Shown here piece by piece: positions 1 through 10,220 of a stretch of 35,857 bases of DNA. The stretch is from Nocardia vinacea NBRC 16497 (GTDB lineage Bacteria; Actinomycetota; Actinomycetes; Mycobacteriales; Mycobacteriaceae), in the NCBI RefSeq assembly GCF_000308835.1, contig NZ_BAGN01000047.1, positions 1-35,857 on the forward strand. Reading direction: 5' to 3'. The notes under the pieces were generated by a model, which saw only the letters and a list, made by a program, of their open reading frames with translations, searched no databases and was not told the origin of the DNA. A program made the translations under genes and the position numbers. Position 1 is the first letter of the stretch. Each line of letters begins with the position of its first letter.

Positions 1-1
1 G

Positions 2-466
2 GTCCGCCCCGGTATCGCGATGTACGGCCTGACTCCGATACCCGAACTCGGCGAGTTCGGCCTGCGGCCCGCGATGACCTTTCAAGCCCGAGTCGCCTTG
101 GTCAAAGAGGTCGCCGCAGGTGAGGGCGTCTCCTACGGCCACCAGTGGATCGCTCCGCACGACACCACCGTCGCCCTTGTCCCCGCCGGATACGCCGACG
201 GTGTGTTCCGTCCGTTGAGCAACCGCTTCGCGGTGTGGCTCGGTGGCGGATTGCGCCCGAATGTCGGTCGCATCTGCATGGACCAATTCGTCGTCGATCT
301 GGGCGACAATGCCGCGGGCGTCGTCGAGGGCGATACCGCGATCCTGTTCGGCGCGGACCAACCGCGCGCCCAGGACTGGGCCGATCTGCTCGGCACCATC
401 CACTATGAGATCGTGTGCTCCCCACACGGCCGAGTGGTGCGGCGCCACATAGGGGGATCTCGATGA
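2..466 (+). CDS. alr: Alanine racemase, C-terminal part (5' end outside window)
   Basis: Alanine racemase is a PLP enzyme that interconverts L- and D-alanine for peptidoglycan. Only the last 154 or so residues are present; the frame is open from base 2. Visible are the end of the barrel (RPGIAMYG), the C-terminal beta domain with the SYG motif that carries the second catalytic tyrosine of the family, the PAGYADG strand and the VGRICMDQ motif. The stop codon overlaps the ATG of the next gene by ATGA, so the two are probably translationally coupled. The gene heads the same alr-tsaE-tsaB-rimI-tsaD-groESL order found in mycobacteria. Identification is from family motifs and context, and is very secure. 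Confidence 0.95.
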   Translation, partial: VRPGIAMYGLTPIPELGEFGLRPAMTFQARVALVKEVAAGEGVSYGHQWIAPHDTTVALVPAGYADGVFRPLSNRFAVWLGGGLRPNVGRICMDQFVVDLGDNAAGVVEGDTAILFGADQPRAQDWADLLGTIHYEIVCSPHGRVVRRHIGGSR

Positions 467-1536
467 AAACAGTCGTCCGCGGCGGCCTGGCGACCGCCGG
501 TGTGGTCGGCGCGCTGGCCGGCGCCCACGCCTTGCGCCGCGTCGGCGCCCGCGTGCTCTGGCCCGCCCGCGTCGACGAATACCGCGACGAGAACTTCGAC
601 CTGCTCGACGAGGACCGCTCCGGCGCGGTGCTCACCGAGGACGGTGTTCGCCTGGCCACCCGGGAATGCGGCCCGCCCGACGCCCCGGCCACCGTGATCT
701 TCGTGCACGGCTTCTGCAACACCATGGAGTCGTACCACTTCCAGCGCCGTGATCTGGAAAAGCGTTGGGGCACAAGCGCTCGCCTGGTTTTCTTCGATCT
801 GCGCGGCCACGGCCGCTCCGGCACCCCCACCACCGACAGCTGCACCGTCGCCCAACTCGGGCGCGATCTGGCGGCCGTCATCGAGGCGACCGCCCCGACC
901 GGTCCGGTGGTACTGGTCGGTCATTCGCTCGGCGGCATGGCGGTGCTCGCCGCGGCGGCGCAGTTCCCGGAGTTGTTCGCGGCGAGGGTGATCGGAGTCG
1001 GTCTGCTCTCGACGGCCGCCGCCGAGGTGACCTCGGCGGGTATCGCGCAGCTGCTGCGCAACCCGGCGGTCGACGGCTTCCGCTTGGCCGTGCACACCGC
1101 GCCCGCGTTGGTGCAGGCCGGGCGCAGCACCGTCCGGCATGTGATCGCGCCGATACTGCACGTCAGCTCGTTTCACGGACACGTCAGCCCCACACTGTCG
1201 CGTTTCACCACGCTCATGATCGACCGCACACCCGTCGAAACGATCGTGAAATTCCTGAAGGCCATCGAAGTGCACGACGAATCGGCCGCGCTGCCGACCC
1301 TCGCGGGCGTGCCGGTGCTGGTGCTCGGCGGCGCGCACGATGTCGTCATTCCGTTCCGCAATTCGCGGGCGCTGGCACGCGAATTGCCCGAGAGCGAACT
1401 CGTCCGACTCGATGACGCCGCGCATATGGCGCATATGCAGTTCCCGGATCTCGTCAACGCCGCACTCGACCGGCTGCTCGTACGTGCGGGCGTCATCGAG
1501 GACACCCAACCAACCGCGGAGGTCGCCGGTGGCTGA
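463..1536 (+). CDS. Alpha/beta hydrolase with N-terminal membrane segment
   Basis: A 357-residue alpha/beta-hydrolase-fold protein of unknown substrate. Residues 1-30 form a short basic start and a hydrophobic Ala/Gly/Val stretch, likely a signal anchor, so the enzyme probably sits at the membrane. The fold motifs are intact: oxyanion FVHGF near residue 84, the nucleophile elbow GHSLGG with Ser155, an acid in the LGGAHD segment and a late histidine in DDAAHMAHM. The ATG at 463 overlaps the alr stop and has a GGGGG ribosome binding site just before it. The 3' end overlaps tsaE by 8 bases. Its place between alr and tsaE suggests co-expression, but gives no clear function. It could be an esterase, lipase or peptidase-like enzyme. 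Confidence 0.88.
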   Translation: MKTVVRGGLATAGVVGALAGAHALRRVGARVLWPARVDEYRDENFDLLDEDRSGAVLTEDGVRLATRECGPPDAPATVIFVHGFCNTMESYHFQRRDLEKRWGTSARLVFFDLRGHGRSGTPTTDSCTVAQLGRDLAAVIEATAPTGPVVLVGHSLGGMAVLAAAAQFPELFAARVIGVGLLSTAAAEVTSAGIAQLLRNPAVDGFRLAVHTAPALVQAGRSTVRHVIAPILHVSSFHGHVSPTLSRFTTLMIDRTPVETIVKFLKAIEVHDESAALPTLAGVPVLVLGGAHDVVIPFRNSRALARELPESELVRLDDAAHMAHMQFPDLVNAALDRLLVRAGVIEDTQPTAEVAGG

Positions 1537-1981
1537 ACGGCAGCAACGGATTCTGCCCACGGTCGCCGACACCGAGGCCTTCGGTCGCGAACTCGCCGCA
1601 GATCTGGGCGCGGGTGATCTGGTGGTACTCGACGGACCGCTCGGCGCGGGCAAAACCGCGCTGACTCGCGGCATCGCCGAGGGCCTCGGCGTGCAGGGCC
1701 GGGTCAGCTCACCGACCTTCATCATCGCCCGCCAGCACCGGGCCGGACAGCGCGAGGGCGCCGCGCCGGTGCCGCTGGTGCATGTGGATGCCTACCGCCT
1801 CGGCGGCGATCTGGACGAACTGGACGCCCTGGATCTCGACACCGATCTGCATCAGGCGGTGGTGGTGGTGGAGTGGGGCAAGGGTGTCGTGGAACACCTC
1901 GCCGAGCGGCACCTGTACGTGTTGCTTTCGCGCGAACCCAATTCCGAAGTCCGCACCGCGATCTGGGAATGGGTCGGATAG
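1529..1981 (+). CDS. tsaE: tRNA t6A biosynthesis ATPase TsaE
   Basis: TsaE is the small P-loop ATPase of the TsaB-TsaD-TsaE complex that makes N6-threonylcarbamoyladenosine at position 37 of ANN-decoding tRNAs. The 150-residue product has Walker A GPLGAGKT at residues 36-43, the SSPTF segment, the HVDAYRL strand and the late VVEWGKG motif, all typical of the family. The GTG start at 1529 is preceded by GGAGG (1518-1522) and overlaps the hydrolase stop. Length is normal. A gap of about 90 bases follows before tsaB, the largest space in this run of genes. Confidence 0.94.
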   Translation: MAERQQRILPTVADTEAFGRELAADLGAGDLVVLDGPLGAGKTALTRGIAEGLGVQGRVSSPTFIIARQHRAGQREGAAPVPLVHVDAYRLGGDLDELDALDLDTDLHQAVVVVEWGKGVVEHLAERHLYVLLSREPNSEVRTAIWEWVG

Positions 1982-2070
1982 GTCGTGGAGAGGGCCCTCG
2001 ACCCGGGTTCCGTAACTACCGAGTAGGTCCGCACCACGCCCAGGTACCACCCGGTATCGTTGGGCCAATC

Positions 2071-2784
2071 ATGCTTGTACTAGCCGTCGACACCGCGACA
2101 CCCGCCGTAACGGCAGGATTGGTGGAACTGGAGCAGGCCACACCCGGCACCGTCGCCTCGGCGCGGGTGCACACCGTCGCCGCTCGCGTCCGGGTCGACG
2201 CCCGCGCTCACGCCGAGGTGCTCACTCCGCAAATCCTCGAATGCCTCTCGGAGGCAGATCGTTCCAGGGCCGATATCGAGGCCGTCGTGGTCGGCATCGG
2301 TCCGGGTCCGTTCACCGGACTGCGCGTCGGTATGGCGACCGCCGCCGCCTTCGGTGACGCGCTCGGCGTCCCGGTCTACGGAGTGTGCAGCCTCGACGCG
2401 ATCGCCGCCGACGCGGTGCTCGAACCCTCGCTGCTGCCGGGCAGCACGCCCGAGAGCGAACTGCTCGTGGTCACCGACGCGCGCCGCCGCGAGGTGTACT
2501 GGGCCCGCTACCGTGACGGATATCGCATCGAGGGCCCGGAAGTGAGCAAGCCCGGTGACCTGGATCCCGTGCAGGCCACCATGATCGCCGGTTCCGCCTC
2601 GCACGTCGACCTGTTCGACCTGCCCGTGCTCCCGGCCGAAACCCCGTCACCAGCCGGTCTGGTGCGGGTCGCGGCCGCCGAACTGCTGGCGCGCGCCGTC
2701 CCGGAACCGTTGATCCCGCTGTACCTGCGCAGACCGGATGCGGTGGAACGGAGCTACCGTACGCTCGACCGGACGGGAGCGTGA
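2071..2784 (+). CDS. tsaB: tRNA t6A biosynthesis protein TsaB
   Basis: TsaB is the inactive ASKHA-fold paralogue of TsaD and scaffolds the bacterial t6A complex. The 237-residue protein begins MLVLAVDTATPAV, the family's first beta hairpin, and carries the hallmark GIGPGPFTGLRVG segment near residue 75. No good Shine-Dalgarno precedes the ATG. A TANNNT-type hexamer (TATCGT, 2055-2060) lies 10 bases upstream, so a very short leader and a separate internal promoter are possible. The stop falls at the start of rimI (GTGA at 2781). Confidence 0.93.
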   Translation: MLVLAVDTATPAVTAGLVELEQATPGTVASARVHTVAARVRVDARAHAEVLTPQILECLSEADRSRADIEAVVVGIGPGPFTGLRVGMATAAAFGDALGVPVYGVCSLDAIAADAVLEPSLLPGSTPESELLVVTDARRREVYWARYRDGYRIEGPEVSKPGDLDPVQATMIAGSASHVDLFDLPVLPAETPSPAGLVRVAAAELLARAVPEPLIPLYLRRPDAVERSYRTLDRTGA

Positions 2785-2789
2785 CGGCC

Positions 2790-3329
2790 ATGGAGCCGAG
2801 CAGAACCGTGACTCGCATCGAGCCCATGGACGTCGCCGATATCGAGCGCTGTGTCGAACTCGAGCAGTTGTTGTTCCCGGAGGACGATCCATGGCAGGCG
2901 GTGTCCTTCCACTCGGAGCTGGCCGGGCCGCACAACCGCTATATCGTCGCGCGTGAAGAGGCCGGACGAATGGTCGGCTATGCGGGGATCGCGCTGCTCG
3001 GTGACGCCGAACATCCCGAGGCCGAGGTGCACACCATCGGCGTCGATCCCGGCTGCCATCGCGGCGGTGTCGGCACGATGCTGCTGGAGGCGCTGCTCGC
3101 CGAGGCGGGCAAGCGCGGCGGGCCGGTCTTCCTCGAGGTGCGCACCGATAACGCCCCCGCCATCGCGCTCTACGCCAAGCACGGCTTCCACATCATCGGC
3201 CTGCGCAAGAACTACTACCACCCCAGCGGCGCCGACGCGTACACCATGCGCAGACCGGAACTGGCAGCGAACCCGGCCTGGGGCCCGCGGCCGGCCGAAT
3301 CGGCACAACCGAACGAGGTGCTCTCGTGA
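2790..3329 (+). CDS. rimI: Ribosomal protein alanine N-acetyltransferase RimI
   Basis: A GNAT-family N-acetyltransferase. RimI acetylates the N-terminal alanine of ribosomal protein S18, and in actinobacteria probably other N-termini. Visible GNAT features are the acetyl-CoA loop in [16 protein letters not shown], the FLEVRTDN strand and the [13 protein letters not shown] motif. ATG 2790 is preferred because GGGAG (2775-2779) lies 10 bases upstream. An in-frame GTG at 2781 overlaps the tsaB stop and would add three residues, but its spacing to that site is too short. The 3' end overlaps tsaD by GTGA. The tsaB-rimI-tsaD order is conserved in many bacteria. Confidence 0.92.
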   Translation: MEPSRTVTRIEPMDVADIERCVELEQLLFPEDDPWQAVSFHSELAGPHNRYIVAREEAGRMVGYAGIALLGDAEHPEAEVHTIGVDPGCHRGGVGTMLLEALLAEAGKRGGPVFLEVRTDNAPAIALYAKHGFHIIGLRKNYYHPSGADAYTMRRPELAANPAWGPRPAESAQPNEVLS

Positions 3330-4381
3330 TCGTCATGGGCATCGAAAGTTCCTGCGACGAAACGGGAGTCGGCATTGTGCGCCGACACCCCGACGGCACT
3401 TGTGAACTGCTCGCCGACGAGGTCGCCTCCAGCGTCGAACAGCACGCCCGCTTCGGCGGTGTGGTCCCGGAGATCGCCTCGCGCGCACACCTCGAGGCCA
3501 TCGTGCCCGCGATGCGCCGAGCTCTGGCCGCAGCGGGCATCAGCAAGCCCGACGCACTCGCGGTGACCATCGGACCCGGACTGGCCGGTGCGCTGCTGGT
3601 CGGCGTCGCGGCCGCGAAAGCCTATGCGGCAGCGTGGGATGTGCCGTTCTACGCCCTGAACCATCTCGGCGGACATGTCGCGGTGGACACCCTCGAGCAC
3701 GGCCCGATGCCGCCGTGCGTCGCGCTGCTGGTCTCCGGCGGGCACACGCATCTGCTGCACGTCACCGATCTGGCCGAACCGATCGTCGAACTGGGCAGCA
3801 CCGTCGACGACGCGGCGGGCGAAGCCTTCGACAAGGTCGCCCGGCTGCTCGGCCTCGGCTTCCCGGGCGGACCCGCGCTGGATGCCGCTGCGGCACACGG
3901 CGATCCGAAGGCCATCGCCTTCCCCCGCGGTATGACCGGTCCGCGCGACCCCCGCTACGACTTCTCCTTCTCCGGCCTGAAAACCGCCGTCGCCCGGTAC
4001 GTCGAGGCGGCCCAGCGCAACGGCTTCACCGCCGACGAACTGCCGATCCCGGACATCGCGGCATCGTTCCAGGAGTCGGTCGCCGACGTACTCACCATGA
4101 AGGCGGTACGCGCCGCCCAGGACGTCGGTGTAGAGACCCTGGTCCTCGGCGGCGGTGCCACCGCCAACTCCAGAATCCGCTCGATGGCCGAAGATCGCTG
4201 CGCCGCAGCCGGATTGCGCCTGCGCGTCCCCAAACCCCGCCTGTGTACCGACAACGGCGTAATGATCGCCGCCCTCGGCGCCCACGTAATCGCTGGCGGC
4301 GCAACCCCATCCCCCCTGACTGTCGCCACCGACCCCGGCCTCCCGGTCTCCGTCAGCCAAGTCAGCGACCCCCGACACTAG
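3326..4381 (+). CDS. tsaD: tRNA N6-adenosine threonylcarbamoyltransferase TsaD
   Basis: TsaD (formerly Gcp/YgjD) transfers the threonylcarbamoyl group from the AMP intermediate to A37 of tRNA. The 351-residue protein has normal length and all key motifs: GIESSCDET at the start, the metal-binding histidine pair in NHLGGH, SGGHT, and a late [13 protein letters not shown] phosphate loop. GTG 3326 overlaps the rimI stop by four bases, with GAGG about 8 bases upstream. It is the last gene of the operon; a 320-base spacer of repeats separates it from the convergent gene that follows. Confidence 0.96.
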   Translation: MIVMGIESSCDETGVGIVRRHPDGTCELLADEVASSVEQHARFGGVVPEIASRAHLEAIVPAMRRALAAAGISKPDALAVTIGPGLAGALLVGVAAAKAYAAAWDVPFYALNHLGGHVAVDTLEHGPMPPCVALLVSGGHTHLLHVTDLAEPIVELGSTVDDAAGEAFDKVARLLGLGFPGGPALDAAAAHGDPKAIAFPRGMTGPRDPRYDFSFSGLKTAVARYVEAAQRNGFTADELPIPDIAASFQESVADVLTMKAVRAAQDVGVETLVLGGGATANSRIRSMAEDRCAAAGLRLRVPKPRLCTDNGVMIAALGAHVIAGGATPSPLTVATDPGLPVSVSQVSDPRH

Positions 4382-4538
4382 GGACGCAATCAAGATCAGG
4401 TGGCACTGAGGGCGGTCGTCTCTCGCGTTTTACCGCCATGGTTTCCACATGACCATCTGTCCAGTTGTGCGCGTGCTGGTGCTCCTCGGTCGGGACGGGC
4501 GACGGGCGCCTCTCGCGGGCCCACGGAGCGACCCCGCT

Positions 4539-4736
4539 CGGTCGTCAGGCCAGAGTTGGTGCCCGCCCCGGTTCTACGGGGCGCAACGTCGGTCGTCGGG
4601 CCCGAAGTTGGTGCCCGCCCGGGTTCTACGGGGCGCAACGTCGGTCGTCGGGCCCGAGTTGGTGCTCGCTCGGGCCGTCTCCACGGTCCTACGGGGCGCG
4701 GTCTCAGTCGTTGGGTCCGACTTGGTGCGCCGACAG
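4539..4736. repeat. Imperfect tandem repeat array, about 52-base period
   Basis: Units begin near 4539, 4590, 4642 and 4705, giving periods of 51, 52 and 63 bases. Each starts with a variant of CGGTCGTCGGGCCCGA, continues through TTGGTGC and, except in the last, ends with TACGGGGCGC. The first unit contains a hairpin, CGCCCCG-GTTCTA-CGGGGCG, which is degenerate in later copies. The array occupies the spacer between convergent tsaD and the Hsp70-like gene and enters that gene's 3' end. It may act as a bidirectional terminator and resembles a mycobacterial variable-number repeat. Nothing gene-like is visible in 4382-4538. Confidence 0.8.
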
Positions 4737-6248
4737 GCCCGCACTCGATCCCGAATTCGCCCTGGGTGGGAACGGAATCCGCGATTGTGCAGGCGCCTGC
4801 GGGGGCTCCAGTTGTGGCGGCGATGACGCCGGACCACGGTCCTGCCCCGATGATCCCGCACCCGGCGAGTTCGGATTTCCGAACAGCGGTCCGAGTAACT
4901 CGGGGAATGGAATGGGCGGCAGGTTCGGATCCGGCCGCAGCGTCGGCGCGGACGGGGAGGTCCCGACGGGCGACGAGGCGGTCGAGGTGGCCGGTTGGCT
5001 GCGGTCCGGAGTGAGCGAGGGGATATTGGCGCCGGAGGGCCGGTTGGTGCTTTCCCGGTTCGGGCCGGTGGTCGAAGTGCCGGCACCGGTCGGCGGCACC
5101 ACCGTCACCGGCGTCGTGGGTAGTTGGGCACTGCTGGTGGTGCCCGCGGGGGAGATCTCGTCGTTCCCGGTCGGTGCGAAGGTCTTCACCCCGTAGCCGA
5201 TGATCAGCCCGACCACCACGATCGCACCCGCCAGCGTGCCGACGACCTTGGTGAAGGTACCGACCGGCGCGTCGGCGGCACCGACCACCGGGAATACCGA
5301 CGGCTGCATCGAATCCGCCACCAGCGCGGCACCTTTCGCGATCACCGCCTCCGGATCGTCGATGGTGTGCACCGGAATGTCCAGCGCGCGTTCGAGGGTG
5401 GACAGGACGGCCGGAATATTGGCCCCGCCGCCGATCACGATGACGGCCTGCGGGAACGTGGGCGCCCGCGCGAAAACCGCGGCGACGAAAACGGCGATCT
5501 CGCGCAGCAGATCCGAGATCAGTTCCTCGAAGTCGGCCCTGGTCAGCTTGAGCGGCTGCCCGGCGACATGATCGATGGTCACGGCGGGCGCGATCGATAG
5601 GTGTTCCTTGGCGGCGCGGCCGCGGTTGGTCAGCATGCCCCGGTTGGGGCGGGTGCCGCGCCGGGCGTAGTGCAGATCGACGAGGTGGTGATAGATCAGC
5701 TCATCGATGGCGTTGCCGCTGATCGCCGCGGTGCGTTCGGTGCGCAGCATGGTGGAGTCGGCTTGGTCGGCCACGGTGACGCTGAGACCGGTCGCGCCGA
5801 GGTCGACGATGGCGACCGTGTCGTAGCGGTCCACGAGTCCGGTGTGCCGCAAATACGTAAGTGCCGCAGTACCTTCCGGCACCAACCGCAGCTCGCGCTG
5901 TTTGCCGGTGGCCGACCGGATCACCTGCGCCTGCTCTTTGCTGCGGTAGGCGACCGCGACGCTGGTGGGCGGGCGACCGGCGGCGGAATCGACACCGATC
6001 GATTTCGCACCGGCGAAGCGCGCGCCGACCGGATGCGCCGGAAAGGCCACGTCATAGGAGAGTTGCGTGGTCGGAAGCTGGGTGGTCATGAGCTCGATCG
6101 AGGACGCGACGAGATCGCCGAGATCGGAGTGGGCCGCGTCCGCGGAAACCACTCGATAGTCGAAACTTTGCGCGCCGTTGGACGCGGTAGCGACCAGCGC
6201 CGAGCACACGACCTCGTTACCGGCCGATATGCCGAGGGATGTTCGCAT
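4704..6248 (-). CDS. Hsp70/actin-like ATPase-fold membrane protein
   Basis: A 514-residue protein with an N-terminal Hsp70/actin-type fold, one transmembrane helix and a low-complexity Pro/Ser/Thr tail. In the first 310 residues the phosphate-2 motif IVDLGATG (147-154) and adenosine motif VIGGGAN (271-277) are clear, while the first phosphate loop (LGISAGN) is degenerate. The helix lies near 334-353; the tail from about 357 to 514 would be extracytoplasmic. ATG 6248 is chosen because AAGGGAGGTGAG precedes it directly; longer frames upstream lack this. The peptide-binding domain of DnaK is absent, so it is not a classical chaperone. Such proteins occur in Nocardia and mycobacteria; the function is unknown. 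The 3' end lies in the tandem repeat. Confidence 0.8.
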   Translation of the reverse strand: MRTSLGISAGNEVVCSALVATASNGAQSFDYRVVSADAAHSDLGDLVASSIELMTTQLPTTQLSYDVAFPAHPVGARFAGAKSIGVDSAAGRPPTSVAVAYRSKEQAQVIRSATGKQRELRLVPEGTAALTYLRHTGLVDRYDTVAIVDLGATGLSVTVADQADSTMLRTERTAAISGNAIDELIYHHLVDLHYARRGTRPNRGMLTNRGRAAKEHLSIAPAVTIDHVAGQPLKLTRADFEELISDLLREIAVFVAAVFARAPTFPQAVIVIGGGANIPAVLSTLERALDIPVHTIDDPEAVIAKGAALVADSMQPSVFPVVGAADAPVGTFTKVVGTLAGAIVVVGLIIGYGVKTFAPTGNDEISPAGTTSSAQLPTTPVTVVPPTGAGTSTTGPNRESTNRPSGANIPSLTPDRSQPATSTASSPVGTSPSAPTLRPDPNLPPIPFPELLGPLFGNPNSPGAGSSGQDRGPASSPPQLEPPQAPAQSRIPFPPRANSGSSAGLSAHQVGPND

Positions 6249-6722
6249 CTCACCTCCCTTCGAGCGGATGGTCATGGTGTCGCCGACCATCTCGAATGGA
6301 CAGCCGGACAGCTCGCGTGGATGGCGAGCGATCCGGACGCGGGACCGGGCCGACCCGTTGTCCGGATGGGTCGCTGGGACGGCCATAGATCACGTGTGGT
6401 CTTGCCCTCTGGTGAAGCTTCTTGTTTGAAAACGCTGGTGTCGTGACGCTGGTACTGACGTTGATCTTGCTCTTGCGGAGCGGGGATTGCTCTGTGGCAC
6501 TGGGTGTTTCGTGACGCTTGGTGCTCCCCCCACGGCGCCGGTTCGTGACGAACACGGCGAGCGGAGCACGACCGTCGTCAATACTGTCACAATCCGTTAT
6601 CCGAACGTTACAGATTTGCCGAAGTCTTGGGAAGCCCTCAGGCATCTGGGCGTGGCGTGGCGCACGCGTGTCGGAAAACGACACGCGTAGACGGGGACCA
6701 ACGGTTTTGGCACAGTCCAACC

Positions 6723-6756
6723 TTGAGCGCTGGCACTCTCATGTATAGAGTGCTAG
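6723..6756 (+). promoter_or_regulatory. groESL promoter with CIRCE (HrcA) operator
   Basis: CTGGCACTC (6730-6738), a 9-base spacer and GAGTGCTAG (6748-6756) match the CIRCE element TTAGCACTC-N9-GAGTGCTAA at 15 of 18 positions. A promoter TTGAGC (6723-6728)-N17-TAGAGT (6746-6751) overlaps it, so HrcA binding would block transcription. The leader to groES is about 200 bases. The rest of the 6249-6955 gap must hold the divergent promoter for the Hsp70-like gene; I see no second clear element there. Confidence 0.85.
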
Positions 6757-6955
6757 TCGGCACTGTGTGATGTGCGTGTGCCAGTTCGACTACTGAGCAG
6801 GGGTCCCGGCACCCGCGACGACGGGGCTGATGCGCAGGGTCGAGTTCGAGGGACCGTCGGCGACTGCTTGCGGCCCGCTCGATACAAACCGATACCGATG
6901 GTCCGGGACAACAGTTCCGGACGACCGTAAATCCCCTGAAAGTGGAGGGCTCAAC

Positions 6956-7255
6956 GTGGCGAGCGTGAACATCAAGCCGCTCGAGGACAAGATCCTCGTC
7001 CAGGCCAACGAGGCCGAGACGACGACGGCCTCCGGCCTGGTCATCCCCGACACGGCGAAGGAGAAGCCGCAGGAGGGCACCGTCATCGCCGTCGGCGAAG
7101 GACGCGTCACCGACAAGGGTGACCGCATCCCGGTCGACGTCAAGGAAGGCGACGTCGTCATCTACAGCAAGTACGGCGGCACCGAGATCAAGTACCAGGG
7201 CGAGGAATACCTCATCCTGTCGGCGCGCGACATCCTGGCCGTCGTCACCAAGTAG
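6956..7255 (+). CDS. groES: Co-chaperonin GroES (Cpn10)
   Basis: GroES forms the heptameric lid of the GroEL folding chamber. The 99-residue product begins [16 protein letters not shown], has the mobile loop around residues 20-37 ([17 protein letters not shown]) and ends with the conserved [10 protein letters not shown] strand. GTG 6956 is preceded by GGAGGG at a normal distance and gives the exact family length. It is the first gene of the bicistronic groES-groEL1 unit under the CIRCE promoter. Confidence 0.98.
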   Translation: MASVNIKPLEDKILVQANEAETTTASGLVIPDTAKEKPQEGTVIAVGEGRVTDKGDRIPVDVKEGDVVIYSKYGGTEIKYQGEEYLILSARDILAVVTK

Positions 7256-7273
7256 CCGATAGGCACATGCGTT

Positions 7274-7304
7274 CCGCCCCGGTGTCTTTCGTGACCCGGG
7301 GCGG
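7274..7304 (+). other. Hairpin between groES and groEL1
   Basis: CCGCCCCGG (7274-7282) and CCGGGGCGG (7296-7304) form a perfect 9-base-pair stem with a 13-base loop in the 86-base gap between the genes. There is no T run, so it is more likely an RNA stability or processing element or an attenuator than a terminator. An AGGAG site for groEL1 follows at about 7326. Confidence 0.65.
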
Positions 7305-7323
7305 AGTGCGTTCTGCCGCCTGA

Positions 7324-8952
<1,629 letters not shown>

Positions 8953-8970
8953 GCGTAGGCCGCACGGCAG

Positions 8971-9003
8971 AAGGCCCCCGGGACCGCACGTCCCGGGGGC
9001 CTT
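8971..9003 (+). terminator. groESL terminator
   Basis: A perfect 14-base-pair stem (8971-8984 with 8990-9003) around a 5-base loop, 18 bases after the groEL1 stop. It is followed only by CGTCTTG, a weak T run, as is common in actinobacteria. It probably also stops leftward transcripts from the convergent sigK-rskA genes. The sequence from 9004 to 9092 is distinctly AT-rich. Confidence 0.88.
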
Positions 9004-9092
9004 CGTCTTGTGAACAATATGAACGCAATGACGCGCAACAAGTCGAAAAATATCAATCGCGAGAACTGATTCCGACTCCGGTCGGCGAAGTT

Positions 9093-9344
9093 CTAAGAGG
9101 CGACGGGTGGTTGCTCGGCGGCGATGGCGGCGAGCAATCTGGCACGCAGGGCGGCGGGCGGCTGGGCCGCCGTCGCCTCCGCGAGAGTGCCGAGGACTTC
9201 CTTCGTCTGCTGGACTTCGGTCATGAATTCCGCGCGTAGTACGGGGTCCTCGCCGTCGAGCACTTCCTGTACCGCATTGTGGTCTTCGTCGTCGATCGAT
9301 CCGAGCGCGACGGCGTGCGCGAGATCGATCCGGGCTTCGTTCAT
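9093..9344 (-). CDS. RskA-like anti-sigma factor, N-terminal domain only
   Basis: The 83-residue product resembles only the N-terminal sigma-binding domain of RskA, the anti-SigK protein: an early DLAHAVALGSIDDED segment, then a helix with EVQQTKEVLGTLAEATAAQPPAALR. Full RskA proteins continue with a transmembrane helix and an extracytoplasmic domain. Here translation stops right after the domain, and the 140 bases to groEL1 contain no continuation in any frame. It begins one base after the sigK stop, so the two are coupled. It may be a soluble minimal anti-sigma factor or a decayed remnant; both would change how SigK is controlled. Confidence 0.78.
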   Translation of the reverse strand: MNEARIDLAHAVALGSIDDEDHNAVQEVLDGEDPVLRAEFMTEVQQTKEVLGTLAEATAAQPPAALRARLLAAIAAEQPPVAS

Positions 9345-9345
9345 C

Positions 9346-10026
9346 TCACGTCACCCCCAAACTTTTCTTCAGTCGTGTCAATCCGTCCCGTATACGGGAC
9401 TTAACCGTCGGTAACCCTACGCCGAGGAAGTCGGCGACTTCCGCGTAGGTTCGCCCGCCGTAGTAGGCGAGCGAGATTGCTTCCCGCTGAGTCTGTGTCA
9501 ATGTCCCTAGACCCTGCTGGACAGCCTGCTGCTCGAGCCTTCGCTCTACTTCCTCGGTGACCTCATCGAATTCGTTACCGAGAACCCTTATCCCATAGGC
9601 GACTTCGCGCAGGGTATGGGCCTGTTCGGCGCGGACCCGGTCGACGGCCCGCCGGTGGGCGAGGGTCATCAACCATGTCACCGCGGATCCTTTGGTCGCG
9701 TCGAAACTGGACGCGGTCCGCCAGATCTGGAGATACACCTCCTGGGTGGTCTCCTCCGCGTAGCCGGGGTCGTGTAGGACGCGTAGCACCAGACCGAACA
9801 CGCGAGCGCACGTTCGGTCGTACAGCTCGGCGAATGCCTCCTGGTCGGACCGGCCGCAACGTTCGAGAAGTGCGGCGAGCTCGATACTTTCGGCGGCGCG
9901 TGCCGTTACCGCAGATTCCACCCGGTTCGACGCAATGGTGGGTGGGATGGCTTCTCTTCGGAACGAGTCGCCCTCTGCGGCCGGCGGCCGCGTTGTCACA
10001 ACGCTCCATTCTGTGTCATCGGTCAC
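9346..10026 (-). CDS. sigK: ECF RNA polymerase sigma factor, SigK family
   Basis: An ECF sigma factor of 226 residues. Region 2 spans about residues 65-135, with the AEETTQEVYLQIWR and WLMTLAHRRAVDRVR helices. Region 4 spans about 165-222, with LTQTQREAISLAYYGGRTY and the DNA-reading helix LPTVKSRIRDGL. These segments closely resemble mycobacterial SigK. GTG 10026 lacks a ribosome binding site. An in-frame GTG at 9999 has GGAG upstream and gives a 217-residue protein, so it may be the real start. The adjacent RskA-like gene supports the family assignment. In mycobacteria SigK drives a small secreted or membrane redox regulon; none of those genes is nearby here. Confidence 0.88.
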   Translation of the reverse strand: MTDDTEWSVVTTRPPAAEGDSFRREAIPPTIASNRVESAVTARAAESIELAALLERCGRSDQEAFAELYDRTCARVFGLVLRVLHDPGYAEETTQEVYLQIWRTASSFDATKGSAVTWLMTLAHRRAVDRVRAEQAHTLREVAYGIRVLGNEFDEVTEEVERRLEQQAVQQGLGTLTQTQREAISLAYYGGRTYAEVADFLGVGLPTVKSRIRDGLTRLKKSLGVT

Positions 10027-10108
10027 TACCGTAGCGGGCCGCTATCGGACCCCGTGCGGTGGGGTATCTGCGAACCGCATGCGGATCGGCAACTTCCCTG
10101 TAAACCTC

Positions 10109-10151
10109 GACACGCCAGGCGTTTTCTGGAGGGGACACGCCGTGACACGCC
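10109..10151. repeat. Three GACACGCC direct repeats upstream of sigK
   Basis: GACACGCC occurs at 10109-10116, 10134-10141 and 10144-10151, all within the sigK leader. The last two are spaced 10 bases apart, one helical turn. This could be a regulator binding site, though no known regulator is recognised. Confidence 0.45.
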
Positions 10152-10220
10152 GCTGGTTTCGCGAAACGCCGTATGTACAACCGACTTCGGCTTGTGGCCG
10201 TCGCCGGGTGTTTGCTAGGC

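Noticed and set aside
102..881. Leftward open frame antisense to alr and the hydrolase gene
   Set aside because: Arg/Pro/Ser-rich with no motif, typical of antisense frames in GC-rich DNA.
4539..4736. Repeat array considered as a CRISPR
   Set aside because: The units are contiguous and diverged, with no unique spacers, and there are no cas genes in the window.
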